Below, piece by piece: positions 43,557-53,570 of a stretch of DNA of 64,000 nucleotides. Source of the DNA: M55B112 sp964539395 (GTDB taxonomy: Bacteria; Bacteroidota; Bacteroidia; Bacteroidales; GCA-2748055); the NCBI GenBank assembly GCA_964539395.1, contig CAZIIU010000006.1, positions 1-64,000 of the forward strand, in the 5' to 3' direction. Under the pieces are notes generated by a model. It had not been told where the DNA came from. It saw only the letters and a program-made list of their open reading frames with translations, and did no database searches. Position numbers and translations under genes: made by a program. Position 1 is the first letter of the stretch. Every line of letters starts with the position of its first letter.

Positions 43557-46500
43557 ATGAAGAAATTTTTTAGGAAACTTCTGATCCAAACTCTGTTCAT
43601 ACTGGCGACTTTGCATTTGAATGGACAGCATATTAAAGAGTTTACACTTGATACGGCTTCTTATATTGATGAATTGGTTGCACTTTTTGGAAGTTCTTTA
43701 TCCAATGAGGAATCAGAGCTGCTTGATGCTTTGAATGTAGCCTGGAATTCGATGGAAAATCATTCCCGGCAAGATATAATGACTATCTCAGAACTGATGA
43801 GACAAAGAAGATGCCTGCCAAGACCTCATTATATAACATTTATCAAAATACTGCTGGAATTTCATGATTCCGGTAATCCTCAGCGTGGATATGATCAATG
43901 GAGAGAAGGCTATCTTGATCTTGTGGCCAACAAAAATACAGCTTTACAGGATATCGATAAAATCATCAGTACAACTTTCCTTCTTCTTGATCAGAACAAA
44001 GTTTATCATACAGTCTCTCTTTCATGGGAATTACTTGATGCGGAATACCAGTTCGTCTTTTTTAATGATAACTTATCCATCGAAACGAATGATAATACCC
44101 TGATGGCTATATCATCGGGAGATAGTATTGCAATCTTTGGTGTATCAGGTTATATTGATCCTCTTGAACAATCATTCACCGGCACCAGGGGTAAGGTGTT
44201 TTGGACCAGGGCCGGATTCGATCAGGATCAGGTATATGCTGAACTTGGAAATTTCAGAATACACTTCAGTCAAATTGGTTACAAAGCCGATTCAGTTGTT
44301 TTTCATCACAATCAATTGCTGAATGCCCCGGCTTTAGGGTCTTTTGAAGACAGAATCACCCGAATCAATAAGCCGGATCAGGCCCTGTATCCAAAGTTTT
44401 CTAGTTACCAGAGTAGTTACAGGCTAAATAATATCGTTGAAGGAATTAATTATCTGGGAGCAATTTCCATGCAAGGGGCAAATCTGGTTGGTAAGTCTAC
44501 TGCGGAGCGAAAAGCTGAACTAACTGTTTATCAAAGCGATACTTTAAGAGTGAGAATAAACTCCACGCAGTTTATGTTTGGTTCAAAACTTATCCGATCT
44601 ACAAATGCAGAAGTTTCAGTTTATTTGGGAGATGACAGCATCTATCATCCCGACCTGATTATGAATTATGAGATTGGCAGAGAGATGTTGCGTTTAACCA
44701 AATCTAAAGATTATAACTCTCAGGGACCTTATTCAAATTCATATCATCGTATAGATATGAGTTTTGACGAATTGAATTGGGTAAGAAAAGAGCCTTTCAT
44801 CTACATGCAGGCGGCACTGGGAACTGCACTTGGAAATGGTTTATTTGAGTCGTATGACTATTTCGACCTTCGGTTTTATGAGGGTTTACAAGGTATGGAG
44901 TACCAACATCCACTGGCCGATCTTTGGGCATATTCCAATATGATCGGAGGTGACATTTTTTCTGTAGAAGGTTATGCGACCTATATGGGAAAGCCTGCTT
45001 ATGTTTACAGGCACCAGTTTATGGAATTAAGTAAGCTTGGCTTTATTTATTTCGATTATGAACAGGATGAGATAACATTACGACCAAAATTGCTTGATTA
45101 CATAGATGCAAGCCTGATGAAACGCGACTATGATGTGATCAGGTTTATCTCCAGAACAGAAGCGGGAAAGGAGAATGCAAAACTTGATCTTGTAACCAGA
45201 GATCTTACGATACAGGGGATTCCAACGATATTTCTGAGTGATTCACAAAACGTTCGATTGGTTCCTGATAAAAATAGTATTATCATGAAAAGGAACCGTG
45301 ATTTCCAATTTGATGGAATCATTGACGCAGGGTTATTCAAATTTTATGGAAAGAATTTCTTTTTTGAGTATGATAATTTTCGTGTCAGTCTTCAGAACAT
45401 CGATTCTCTTTCCATCAGCGCAAAAACAGGGGAAAGAGATGCATTTGGCAAATCCATTTTAACAACACTCGATAATAAAATACAGAACATAACAGGGGAG
45501 TTGCTTATTGACGCACCATTCAATAAATCAGGTCTTGCTTCTTTTCCCGAGTACCCGATCTTTACAAGCAGGGAAAACTCTTACGTTTATTTCGATGATA
45601 AAGAAATTCAGAATGGTGTATATGATAAAAACAGATTCTATTTTGAGTTGCTGCCTTTTTCCATTGACACGCTTAATAACTTTTCCCGGGATGCCCTGAA
45701 AATGGAAGGAACATTTTTCTCCGCAGACATTCTTCCACCGCTGGAAATGGAGATGACGCTTAGACCCGACAACTCCCTGGGTTTTTATCTGACAACTGCT
45801 GAGGAGGGAATTCCCATCTTCGGAGGCAAGGCAACCTTTTTTAACGATATAGAAATGAGTAGTTCAGGACTCAGGGGTTTTGGGTCATTGGATTATATCT
45901 CCTCTACTACATGGTCGGATAATTTCCTGTTTCACCCGGATTCAATCATGACAAAGTCCAGGAGATTTCTGGAAAGGGAGCTTCAGGGAGCTGTATCTTA
46001 TCCGTTTGTTGAGAATGAGGTTGCATTAGTAAAGTATTATCCAGAGGACGATTTAATGCACATTAAGAAGGTAGAACATGTGTTTAAAATATTTGGTGAC
46101 ACGATATTCTTCGACGGCGATCTTACTCTTGGTCGCAGCGGATTGCGCGGAAAAGGAAAAATAGGTTTTCCTGATGCACGTTTCGATTCTGAAGCGTTTA
46201 AGTTTCAATCACACAGAATACTTGCCGATAGTTGTGGGGTAAAGTTTCGTAGGACAGTGGAGGATGATTTCACATGGCTTACTGATGATGTAAGTGTAGA
46301 TGTAGATTTAATTCAACGTCAGGGGAAATTTGTATCAAGAAATGATTTTACGCTTGTGGATATGCCGCTGAATCTTTATGAGACACGATTGAATAACATT
46401 ACATGGATCATGGACAGTGCCGAGATAAAGATGTCTCAGACAGTTTACAGGCCGGAAAACCAAGTAAACATAGGGATAGATTCGCTTAAAATGAATGGGC

Positions 46501-48038
46501 CTTCATACGTTTCAAAACATCCAAAACAGGATTCTCTGAATTTCACCGCGCCACTTGCATGGTTTAATTATGATAGCAATGAATTAAATGCTGAAAAAGT
46601 CAAATTTCTTGAAATAGGTGATTCGTACATATTACCAAATGAAGAAAAGGTTCAGGTTCTTGAGAAAGCAGTGATTAAACCCCTGCGACAGGCTAAGATA
46701 TTAACAAATAAGATTTCCCGATATCATATCTTGCACAATGCGAATCTTGTAATTGACTCCAGACTTCATTTTCGAGGTGCGGCAGACTACGATTATATTG
46801 ATGAAGCGGGGAATATATATACTTTCAGAATGAGTCATGTAGAGGTGGATACTTCAATCAATACTTTCGGAAAAGGTGAGATCAATTCTGACAGCACATT
46901 TCAATTAAGTCCGCATTTTCTTTACAAGGGATCAATAACCATGAGGGCTCAAAATCCATTGCTACACTTTCAAGGAGGAGTCAGCTTAACTCACGATTGT
47001 AATGTTGGAAAATTATGGTTGAAGTTTAGTGCTGAAATAGACCCTGATCAAGTTATTATACCAGTTGAGAGCAGAATGCAAAATCTGGACTTGAATAATA
47101 TCTATGCCGGTACTTTTAAAGCGAGGGATTCAGTGCATATATATCCCTCTTTCCTTTCTGGCAGAAAGGAGTATTTTGATGAAAATGTGACTTATGCTGA
47201 GGGTCAGCTTCGTTATAATAAGGTGAAAAATGCATATGAAATTTCCAATCCGGCAAAGTTTGAGGACAGAAGTCAGGAAGGAAATTATCTTTCGCTCCAG
47301 ACCGATTCATGTATCCTGTTTGGAGAAGGTGAGTTAAACCTGGCTCTTGATTATGGAAGAATAAGGCTGAAAACCCTTGGTAACGCAACACACAGGATTG
47401 TTGGTAACAGCCTGGAATTAAATCTGTTATTAGGATTGGATTTTCACTTCAGTAAAGTCGCCCTGGATATATTCGGCAGGGAACTCGATAGTATCCCCGA
47501 TCTTGAACCTGTTGATCTTACGAGCGATCTTTACAAATTGGCAGTAAGAAATCTTGTAGGCGGAGCAGCAGCAGGTAAACTAGAGAATGAACTAGGTTTA
47601 TATGGGACCTATACAGTTCTTCCTGACAGCATGAAGTATCCATTACTGTTTAATGAGGTTAAGTTAAGATGGAATCAGGAAAGCAGGTCATACAGGTATA
47701 ATGGAAAAGTAGGTATTGGTCTTATCGGAGATATACAGTTAAATCGGAAAGTAGATGCATACATGGAATTTGTGGAGAGGGGTTCCGGTGATATATTCGA
47801 TATATACCTTATGGCGGATGACAGGACATGGTATTACATGGCTTATAGTCCTGGCGGGTTTCAGGTGCTTTCTTCAAACAGGGACTTCAATGCTGTTATA
47901 TTAGATACACCCGATAAAGAGAGAACCCTGAAATCGAGAGGGAGACAACAATCATATATTTATTCGCTGGCATCGACCCGGAGATTACAACTCTTTCTTG
48001 ACAGATTCCTGGAGTTTGAAGAGGAGCAATCAGAATGA
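43557..48038 (+). CDS. very large exported protein of unknown function (1493 residues)
   Basis: I do not recognise this protein. It has a signal peptide (residues 1-23, ending near LNGQ) and then no membrane helix; the body alternates short hydrophobic and polar stretches rich in Asp, Ser, Tyr and Phe, as in long beta-strand-rich proteins. Recurrent phrases such as LRGKGKIGFPDARFDSEAFKF and ITGELLIDAPFNKSG suggest repeated beta modules. It lacks a type A or type B T9SS C-terminal domain, ending RLQLFLDRFLEFEEEQSE, so it is probably periplasmic or outer-membrane associated. It stands alone, 127 bases after tpiA and convergent with a phosphoesterase gene. Confidence 0.8.
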   Translation: MKKFFRKLLIQTLFILATLHLNGQHIKEFTLDTASYIDELVALFGSSLSNEESELLDALNVAWNSMENHSRQDIMTISELMRQRRCLPRPHYITFIKILLEFHDSGNPQRGYDQWREGYLDLVANKNTALQDIDKIISTTFLLLDQNKVYHTVSLSWELLDAEYQFVFFNDNLSIETNDNTLMAISSGDSIAIFGVSGYIDPLEQSFTGTRGKVFWTRAGFDQDQVYAELGNFRIHFSQIGYKADSVVFHHNQLLNAPALGSFEDRITRINKPDQALYPKFSSYQSSYRLNNIVEGINYLGAISMQGANLVGKSTAERKAELTVYQSDTLRVRINSTQFMFGSKLIRSTNAEVSVYLGDDSIYHPDLIMNYEIGREMLRLTKSKDYNSQGPYSNSYHRIDMSFDELNWVRKEPFIYMQAALGTALGNGLFESYDYFDLRFYEGLQGMEYQHPLADLWAYSNMIGGDIFSVEGYATYMGKPAYVYRHQFMELSKLGFIYFDYEQDEITLRPKLLDYIDASLMKRDYDVIRFISRTEAGKENAKLDLVTRDLTIQGIPTIFLSDSQNVRLVPDKNSIIMKRNRDFQFDGIIDAGLFKFYGKNFFFEYDNFRVSLQNIDSLSISAKTGERDAFGKSILTTLDNKIQNITGELLIDAPFNKSGLASFPEYPIFTSRENSYVYFDDKEIQNGVYDKNRFYFELLPFSIDTLNNFSRDALKMEGTFFSADILPPLEMEMTLRPDNSLGFYLTTAEEGIPIFGGKATFFNDIEMSSSGLRGFGSLDYISSTTWSDNFLFHPDSIMTKSRRFLERELQGAVSYPFVENEVALVKYYPEDDLMHIKKVEHVFKIFGDTIFFDGDLTLGRSGLRGKGKIGFPDARFDSEAFKFQSHRILADSCGVKFRRTVEDDFTWLTDDVSVDVDLIQRQGKFVSRNDFTLVDMPLNLYETRLNNITWIMDSAEIKMSQTVYRPENQVNIGIDSLKMNGPSYVSKHPKQDSLNFTAPLAWFNYDSNELNAEKVKFLEIGDSYILPNEEKVQVLEKAVIKPLRQAKILTNKISRYHILHNANLVIDSRLHFRGAADYDYIDEAGNIYTFRMSHVEVDTSINTFGKGEINSDSTFQLSPHFLYKGSITMRAQNPLLHFQGGVSLTHDCNVGKLWLKFSAEIDPDQVIIPVESRMQNLDLNNIYAGTFKARDSVHIYPSFLSGRKEYFDENVTYAEGQLRYNKVKNAYEISNPAKFEDRSQEGNYLSLQTDSCILFGEGELNLALDYGRIRLKTLGNATHRIVGNSLELNLLLGLDFHFSKVALDIFGRELDSIPDLEPVDLTSDLYKLAVRNLVGGAAAGKLENELGLYGTYTVLPDSMKYPLLFNEVKLRWNQESRSYRYNGKVGIGLIGDIQLNRKVDAYMEFVERGSGDIFDIYLMADDRTWYYMAYSPGGFQVLSSNRDFNAVILDTPDKERTLKSRGRQQSYIYSLASTRRLQLFLDRFLEFEEEQSE

Positions 48039-48053
48039 AACTGAGTAGTTTAT

Positions 48054-48554
48054 TCAGATTGTTGATCTTGTTCCCAATTCAATAACCTCCAGATCTTTTG
48101 CAGTTGCATTTGAAATAGTAAACCTTATAGCTGTCCGCACTTTATGAAAACCAAAAAAACCGGCTGCACCCGGATTAATATGTAGTAATCCGCTTTTTTT
48201 ATCGCGCATTACTTTCAGTATATGTGAATGCCCTGAAATGAATATATCAGGAGGATTTTTTTCTATCAGTTTCTTTATACTTTTATGATAATTACCGGGA
48301 TAACCACCAATATGTGTCATCCAAATATCCAGTCCGCTTCGCTCTTCTCTCTGATGTAGTTGCGTTTGTGTGCGAATTTCAGTTCCATCAATATTTCCAA
48401 ACACTGCAACCAGAGGTTTAAAGCTCCTCAGCCTATATAGTATTTCCGCTTCCCCAATATCACCTGCATGCCATATTTCGTCACATGAGTCAAAGAAATC
48501 AAAGATTTTATTATCCAGGTAACCGTGTGTATCTGATAATACTCCAATATTCAT
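48054..48554 (-). CDS. YfcE/MJ0936-type metallophosphoesterase
   Basis: A 166-residue calcineurin-like phosphoesterase with all metal-site blocks: SDTHG near residue 7, GDIGE near 36, GNIDG near 58, THIGG near 85 and SGHSH near 113. Family members hydrolyse phosphodiesters such as cyclic nucleotides in vitro; the physiological substrate is unclear. It is divergent from rsmE, 54 bases apart. Confidence 0.92.
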   Translation of the reverse strand: MNIGVLSDTHGYLDNKIFDFFDSCDEIWHAGDIGEAEILYRLRSFKPLVAVFGNIDGTEIRTQTQLHQREERSGLDIWMTHIGGYPGNYHKSIKKLIEKNPPDIFISGHSHILKVMRDKKSGLLHINPGAAGFFGFHKVRTAIRFTISNATAKDLEVIELGTRSTI

Positions 48555-48608
48555 TGTCTGTTCATGTTTTGTTGTGAATTTACTATTTTTAAGTCATAGA
48601 TATTAACA

Positions 48609-49328
48609 ATGAATATATTTTATAAACCCGACATCACATCGGATAAATTGTCGCTTGACAGGCAGGAGTCACATCATTGCATTAAAGTGATGCGATACAG
48701 GAAAGGCGATGAAGTCAGAATTATTGATGGGAAAGGTGGGCTATTTATCGCACAGATAGAGAGCGAGGACCCAAAAGCTTGCGGAGTAAAAATAATATCA
48801 AAACATGAGAATTTCGAGAAGATGCCTTATGAACTTCATATTGCAATTGCTCCTACAAAAAGTATTGATCGTTTTGAGTGGTTTGTTGAAAAGGCTACGG
48901 AAATTGGAGTTACAAGCATTACACCTTTGATTTGCAAAAGATCTGAACGAAAGGCTATTAGGATGGAAAGACTTGGTAAAGTCGCTATATCGGCCATGAA
49001 ACAGTCGGTTAAAGCATATCTACCAAGACTGAATGATCCGGTTGGTTTTTCGGCCTGGGTCAATTATGATCACCCTGGCTCTAAATATATTGCGCATTGT
49101 ATGGATGGTCCAAAAGTCGATATACACTCAATCAGGCCATCAGATATTATTCATGTGCTTATCGGTCCTGAGGGCGATTTTACTCCGGCTGAATTGCAAG
49201 AGGCAACCAGAAACAATTTTGAACCTCTTTCACTTGGATACTACCGGTTACGTACTGAAACAGCGGGTATCATTATTTGTTCAGCTGCATACTTAAGGGT
49301 AGCTCAGGTATCATCAAGCAGTCCGTAA
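48609..49328 (+). CDS. rsmE: 16S rRNA (uracil-1498-N3)-methyltransferase
   Basis: A SPOUT-class methyltransferase that makes m3U1498 in 16S rRNA. The N-terminal PUA-like domain (QESHHCIKVMRYRKGDEV) is followed by the trefoil-knot SAM site blocks KATEIGVTSITPL, LIGPEGDFTPAEL and LGYYRLRTETA. Length 239 residues. The stop is one base before the end of the convergent small gene at 49330. Confidence 0.95.
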   Translation: MNIFYKPDITSDKLSLDRQESHHCIKVMRYRKGDEVRIIDGKGGLFIAQIESEDPKACGVKIISKHENFEKMPYELHIAIAPTKSIDRFEWFVEKATEIGVTSITPLICKRSERKAIRMERLGKVAISAMKQSVKAYLPRLNDPVGFSAWVNYDHPGSKYIAHCMDGPKVDIHSIRPSDIIHVLIGPEGDFTPAELQEATRNNFEPLSLGYYRLRTETAGIIICSAAYLRVAQVSSSSP

Positions 49329-49329
49329 C

Positions 49330-49524
49330 CTAATCAGTGTCGATCATACGTTCAATGGTGCGCATAACCATGTCTGGACCCGGGTCAACTTCAATATAAT
49401 CAAAAAAGACACTTAACAATTCATCCGCTGCAGGTTGCAGTTTGTTCTCAAAAAGAAGAGATTCTGATGGGAGAGTTATGGTATCCACCAGGTAAAAAAA
49501 AGTAGAAATATTTCTCATAGGCAC
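49330..49524 (-). CDS. small protein of unknown function downstream of the ECF sigma gene
   Basis: A 64-residue soluble, acidic protein (MPMRNISTFFYLVDT...RTIERMIDTD) encoded 64 bases behind the ECF sigma factor on the same strand and ending one base from rsmE. It has no membrane segment, so it is not a classical membrane anti-sigma factor. Support is positional and from the intact frame. Confidence 0.5.
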   Translation of the reverse strand: MPMRNISTFFYLVDTITLPSESLLFENKLQPAADELLSVFFDYIEVDPGPDMVMRTIERMIDTD

Positions 49525-49588
49525 ACGTTATTATTGCTATTTGAATGATAACGTGTTGCCTGTCCGGAATATTGTGTTATTGTGTGGA

Positions 49589-50179
49589 TCAGGAACTGGT
49601 TAAAATCAGTTTTCGTTCATCGATCATCTTTCTGAGATTTATCAAGGCATATCTCATTCTTCCCAATGCTGTATTGATACTTACACCGGTATGGTCCGCG
49701 ATCTCTTTAAAACTAAGTTTTCCGAAGTGACGCAACAAGACAACCTCTCGCTGATCATCGGGCAGTTCATTGATTATTCTTCTCAGGTCCCTACGTATTT
49801 GTTCATTAACCATCAGTTGCTCAATATTATCATCAGCAAACCGCTGGCTGTTAAAAAGGTCCAGTTCAGAATCATCATTAGAAACAGCATTCAGTTGTTT
49901 TTCTTTCCGAAAATGATCTATGATAAGATTGTGTGCTATTCGTATGACCCAGGACAAAAACCTTCCGTTGTCTCGGTACTTGTTTCTTCGAAGTGACTGA
50001 ATTACTTTAATAAATGTCTCCTGAAAAAGATCTTCGGCGAGTGATTGATTCTTAATCGTTAAAAGGATATACGTATACACTTTTGAACGGTGCCGGTTGA
50101 TCAATACCTCTATAGAAGATTCATCACCCTTGAGGAACGCTTGTACCAATTGCTGGTCGCTCAGTTGTTTTGTTTTCAA
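49589..50179 (-). CDS. ECF-type RNA polymerase sigma factor
   Basis: A 196-residue sigma-70 family ECF factor. Region 2 (about residues 25-95: LAEDLFQETFIKVIQSL...RFLSWVIRIAHNLIIDHFRK) and region 4 (about 130-185: LPDDQREVVLLRHFGKLSFKEIADHTGVSINTALGRMRYAL) are clear. The start is TTG at 50179; an in-frame stop lies 7 codons upstream with no ATG or GTG between, so TTG is the only usual choice. No anti-sigma gene is adjacent. Its target promoters are not known. Confidence 0.92.
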   Translation of the reverse strand: MKTKQLSDQQLVQAFLKGDESSIEVLINRHRSKVYTYILLTIKNQSLAEDLFQETFIKVIQSLRRNKYRDNGRFLSWVIRIAHNLIIDHFRKEKQLNAVSNDDSELDLFNSQRFADDNIEQLMVNEQIRRDLRRIINELPDDQREVVLLRHFGKLSFKEIADHTGVSINTALGRMRYALINLRKMIDERKLILTSS

Positions 50180-50290
50180 AACGATTGATATATTGGTTCA
50201 GCGTACAGGTGTTTCGATAGGCGATACTTTTTTGTTTATGATTAAAATTTGATGCAAATAAGTGAAAAAATTTCTTTTTGCAAAATGTGC

Positions 50291-50298
50291 TACATTTG
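50291..50298 (+). promoter_or_regulatory. uvrA -7 promoter element
   Basis: A perfect TAnnTTTG (TACATTTG) lies 33 bases before the uvrA ATG. No good TTTG -33 element sits 18-20 bases upstream; the nearest TTTG (50277-50280) is only 10 bases away. I saw no LexA-like dyad in the 152-base gap. Confidence 0.45.
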
Positions 50299-50331
50299 TT
50301 TATCATTATTTAACATACTAATTCAAAAACT

Positions 50332-53130
50332 ATGCCAGACACAAAGGAAGAGATGATTTCAATACGTGGGGCCAGGGTACATAATTTAAAGAATATTGAT
50401 GTTTCTATTCCGAGGGATCAGTTTGTTGTAGTTACGGGAGTCTCTGGATCGGGGAAATCGTCGTTGGCATTTGATACTTTATATGCTGAAGGTCAACGCA
50501 GGTATGTTGAAAGTCTTTCTGCCTATGCAAGACAATTTCTTGGGAGAATCGACAAACCTGATGTAGATTATATTCATGGCATTCCACCGGCGGTTGCAAT
50601 CGAGCAAAGGGTCAATACAAGAAATCCAAGGTCAACTGTAGGAACATCAACAGAGATCTATGATTACCTGAAATTATTATTCGCAAGGATAGGAAAAACC
50701 ATCTCTCCGGTATCAGGACAGGAGGTCAGACGCCATAGCGTAACAGATGTTGTTGATCGTATTCTGGAATTCAACGAGAATAAGAGATTGGTAATATTAG
50801 CCACTGTATGTCTGAATATCAGAAGTGACTTAGCTTATCAGCTTGAGGTTTTGACGCAGCAGGGAATGACACGTGCATTGTCCCAAGGTAAGCTTTTAGC
50901 TTGTAAGGAGATGATTCATGATTCGGATTTTTTAAAACATGGGATCCTTCAGCTTGTAATCGACCGTATAATTGTTCAGCGTAATGATGAGAATGTCAGC
51001 AGACTGGGTGACAGTGTACAAACAGCCTTTCAGGTAGGTCATGGTTATTGTAGTATCTGGGATCCGGATACAGATGAAAAATTTGATTTTTCAACCCGTT
51101 TTGAAATGGATGGAATAACCTTTGAAGAACCGACAGAGCACATGTTCAGTTTTAATAATCCTTTTGGTGCATGTGAGGTTTGCGAGGGGTATGGTATGGT
51201 GATAGGAATTGATGAGGATTTGGTAGTCCCCAATAAGGAGCTATCTGTATACGATGATGCTATTGTTTGTTGGAAAGGAGAGAAAATGAAGCGATGGAAA
51301 GAGAGACTTGTTATGAATGCAGAAAAATTTGATTTCCCTGTACATATGCCATACTATAAGCTATCAGAGGATCAGCGGAGGATACTATGGAAAGGCAATC
51401 GTTTTTTTAAAGGACTTGATACATTTTTTAGACAACTGGAGGAGAAAAAATATAAAATACAAAACCGTGTATTGTTATCCAGATACAGGGGCAAAACCAA
51501 ATGTGGAGAGTGTGGTGGTTCACGGTTGAGAAAGGAGGCGTTATACGTTCGGGTGAATAACAGGAGTATAGCTGATATGGTTGATATGCCTGTTAGTAAC
51601 CTGCAGGAATTATTTACGAGTTTCGATCCCGAAAGACATGAAGCGGAGATTGCTGGACGGATAATTGATGAAATAAGGACACGATTGAATTATTTAATGA
51701 ATGTCGGACTGGGTTATCTTACCCTTAACCGCCTCTCTTCCACCCTTTCGGGAGGAGAAAGCCAGCGTATTAATCTGGCAACCACATTGGGCAGCAGCCT
51801 TGTGGGTTCCCTGTATATACTTGACGAACCAAGCATTGGATTGCATCCCCGTGATACTGGTCGACTGATTAAAGTATTGAAAGAATTAAAGGAAATGGGG
51901 AATACAGTCGTGGTCGTTGAGCACGATGAAGAGATAATGAAATCATCCGACTTGATTATTGATATGGGACCGGGTGCCGGAAGAGTTGGAGGGGAGATTG
52001 TCTTTCATGGAACCTACAAGCAATTAATGAATAACCCTGTGGGCCTTACATCCGAATATCTTTCAGGCAGGCGTAGTATTGAGGTACCTGAAAACCGGCG
52101 AAGATGGAACAATTATTTAGAAATCATGGGTGCCCATGAGAATAATTTGAAATTCATAGATATAAAAGTTCCATTGCAGGTATTAACAGTGATATGCGGA
52201 GTAAGCGGATCTGGAAAATCTTCCCTGGTTAAGCGTATTATATATCCATTACTCACACGCAGATTGCTAGGCACCGGGAATAAACCGGGAAAATATGGTC
52301 TGTTTCGCGGGGATATACATCTGTTGGATTCAGTAGAATTTGTCGATCAGGACCCGATAGGAAGATCTTCAAGATCTAATCCTGTTACCTATCTGAAAGC
52401 ATTTGACGAGATACGTAAGTTGTATGCAGATCAGCAGTCATCAAAAAACTTGGGATTTAAGGCATCACACTTTTCATTCAATACTGATGGTGGCAGGTGT
52501 GAAGAATGCAGGGGAGAGGGTGAAATAATGGTTGAGATGCAATTTATGGCAGATGTGCATCTAGTCTGTGAAAGCTGTCGTGGCAAACGTTATAAAGATG
52601 AGGTCCTGGATGTCAGATACAGGGGTAAGAATATATATGATGTTCTTGATATGACTGTTGATGAATCAATTGAATTTTTTAATGGGGGCTCTGAGAATAC
52701 AGCAAAGAGAATTGTTAAGAAACTGCAACCCCTGAAGAATGTTGGATTAGGATATATAAAGCTTGGTCAATCTTCAAGCACATTAAGTGGTGGCGAGAGT
52801 CAGCGCGTGAAGCTGGCATATTTTTTAAGCAGGGAGACGGATGCATCAAAAGTAATGTTCATTTTTGATGAACCGACCACGGGATTGCATTTTCATGATA
52901 TTTCACTTTTAATTCAGGCATTTAATGCACTGATAAGAAAAGGAAATTCAGTACTAATCATTGAACATAATCTGGAGATAATTAAATCGGCCGACTGGCT
53001 TATTGAACTAGGTCCTGGTGGTGGGGACGAAGGAGGTCATGTCCTGTTTCAGGGCATTCCTGACCAGATGAGTCATATCAAAGAATCACCAACGGCAAAT
53101 TTTATTGAAAAGAAGCTTAATCGTCCTTAA
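50332..53130 (+). CDS. uvrA: excinuclease ABC subunit A
   Basis: UvrA recognises bulky DNA damage and loads UvrB. Both ABC ATPase modules are complete: Walker A GVSGSGKSS near residue 37 and again near residue 624, signatures SGGESQR near 473 and 822, and Walker B-type ILDEPSIGLHP and IFDEPTTGLHF. Zinc-binding CxxC pairs are present (CEVCEGYG and CGECGG; CEECRGEGE and CESCRGKRY). Length 932 residues. Its last 14 bases overlap the convergent gene at 53117. Confidence 0.97.
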   Translation: MPDTKEEMISIRGARVHNLKNIDVSIPRDQFVVVTGVSGSGKSSLAFDTLYAEGQRRYVESLSAYARQFLGRIDKPDVDYIHGIPPAVAIEQRVNTRNPRSTVGTSTEIYDYLKLLFARIGKTISPVSGQEVRRHSVTDVVDRILEFNENKRLVILATVCLNIRSDLAYQLEVLTQQGMTRALSQGKLLACKEMIHDSDFLKHGILQLVIDRIIVQRNDENVSRLGDSVQTAFQVGHGYCSIWDPDTDEKFDFSTRFEMDGITFEEPTEHMFSFNNPFGACEVCEGYGMVIGIDEDLVVPNKELSVYDDAIVCWKGEKMKRWKERLVMNAEKFDFPVHMPYYKLSEDQRRILWKGNRFFKGLDTFFRQLEEKKYKIQNRVLLSRYRGKTKCGECGGSRLRKEALYVRVNNRSIADMVDMPVSNLQELFTSFDPERHEAEIAGRIIDEIRTRLNYLMNVGLGYLTLNRLSSTLSGGESQRINLATTLGSSLVGSLYILDEPSIGLHPRDTGRLIKVLKELKEMGNTVVVVEHDEEIMKSSDLIIDMGPGAGRVGGEIVFHGTYKQLMNNPVGLTSEYLSGRRSIEVPENRRRWNNYLEIMGAHENNLKFIDIKVPLQVLTVICGVSGSGKSSLVKRIIYPLLTRRLLGTGNKPGKYGLFRGDIHLLDSVEFVDQDPIGRSSRSNPVTYLKAFDEIRKLYADQQSSKNLGFKASHFSFNTDGGRCEECRGEGEIMVEMQFMADVHLVCESCRGKRYKDEVLDVRYRGKNIYDVLDMTVDESIEFFNGGSENTAKRIVKKLQPLKNVGLGYIKLGQSSSTLSGGESQRVKLAYFLSRETDASKVMFIFDEPTTGLHFHDISLLIQAFNALIRKGNSVLIIEHNLEIIKSADWLIELGPGGGDEGGHVLFQGIPDQMSHIKESPTANFIEKKLNRP

Positions 53131-53560
53131 AACCAAACATAATTGCTACACATCCTTCTGAAGGTTCAATGGCACCTGCGTCCGATACCGGGACTTTAAC
53201 AACTATTTTCAATTGCTGACTTGATTCCAGCCTGAAGTCCCATTTCCATTCATAGTCATGATATTTGTTGTTATACAGGACTTTACCGTTACTGTCAACA
53301 ATTCTAAATTCAATATCATTCAGGTTACCAGCTCCGCATACACCAACCCGGTAGTCGGTTTGGGAATAAAAAGTTTTATATAATTCAGCTTCTTCACCTT
53401 CAATCAAAAGGGCTGCATGGTAATTACCATCATGCTGATAAGGATTGAGTCCTACCTTACAGGTTTTCTTGGCAAACTGCTTGCATTGTGCATTGACAAA
53501 TCCTGGCAATGTAACCATTACTGCTACAAGAGATACTAAAAGTATGCCTTTTCTCATCAT
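53117..53560 (-). CDS. small exported protein of unknown function
   Basis: A 147-residue protein with a signal peptide (residues 1-24, cleavage after VNA) and four cysteines in the mature part. The body looks like a small beta-sandwich with repeated aromatic residues. No family recognised. Its 3' end overlaps uvrA by 14 bases on the opposite strand. It follows the lipoprotein gene at 53571 by 10 bases, so the two are likely cotranscribed and both act in the envelope. Confidence 0.7.
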   Translation of the reverse strand: MMRKGILLVSLVAVMVTLPGFVNAQCKQFAKKTCKVGLNPYQHDGNYHAALLIEGEEAELYKTFYSQTDYRVGVCGAGNLNDIEFRIVDSNGKVLYNNKYHDYEWKWDFRLESSQQLKIVVKVPVSDAGAIEPSEGCVAIMFGFKDD

Positions 53561-53570
53561 GATATTAAAT

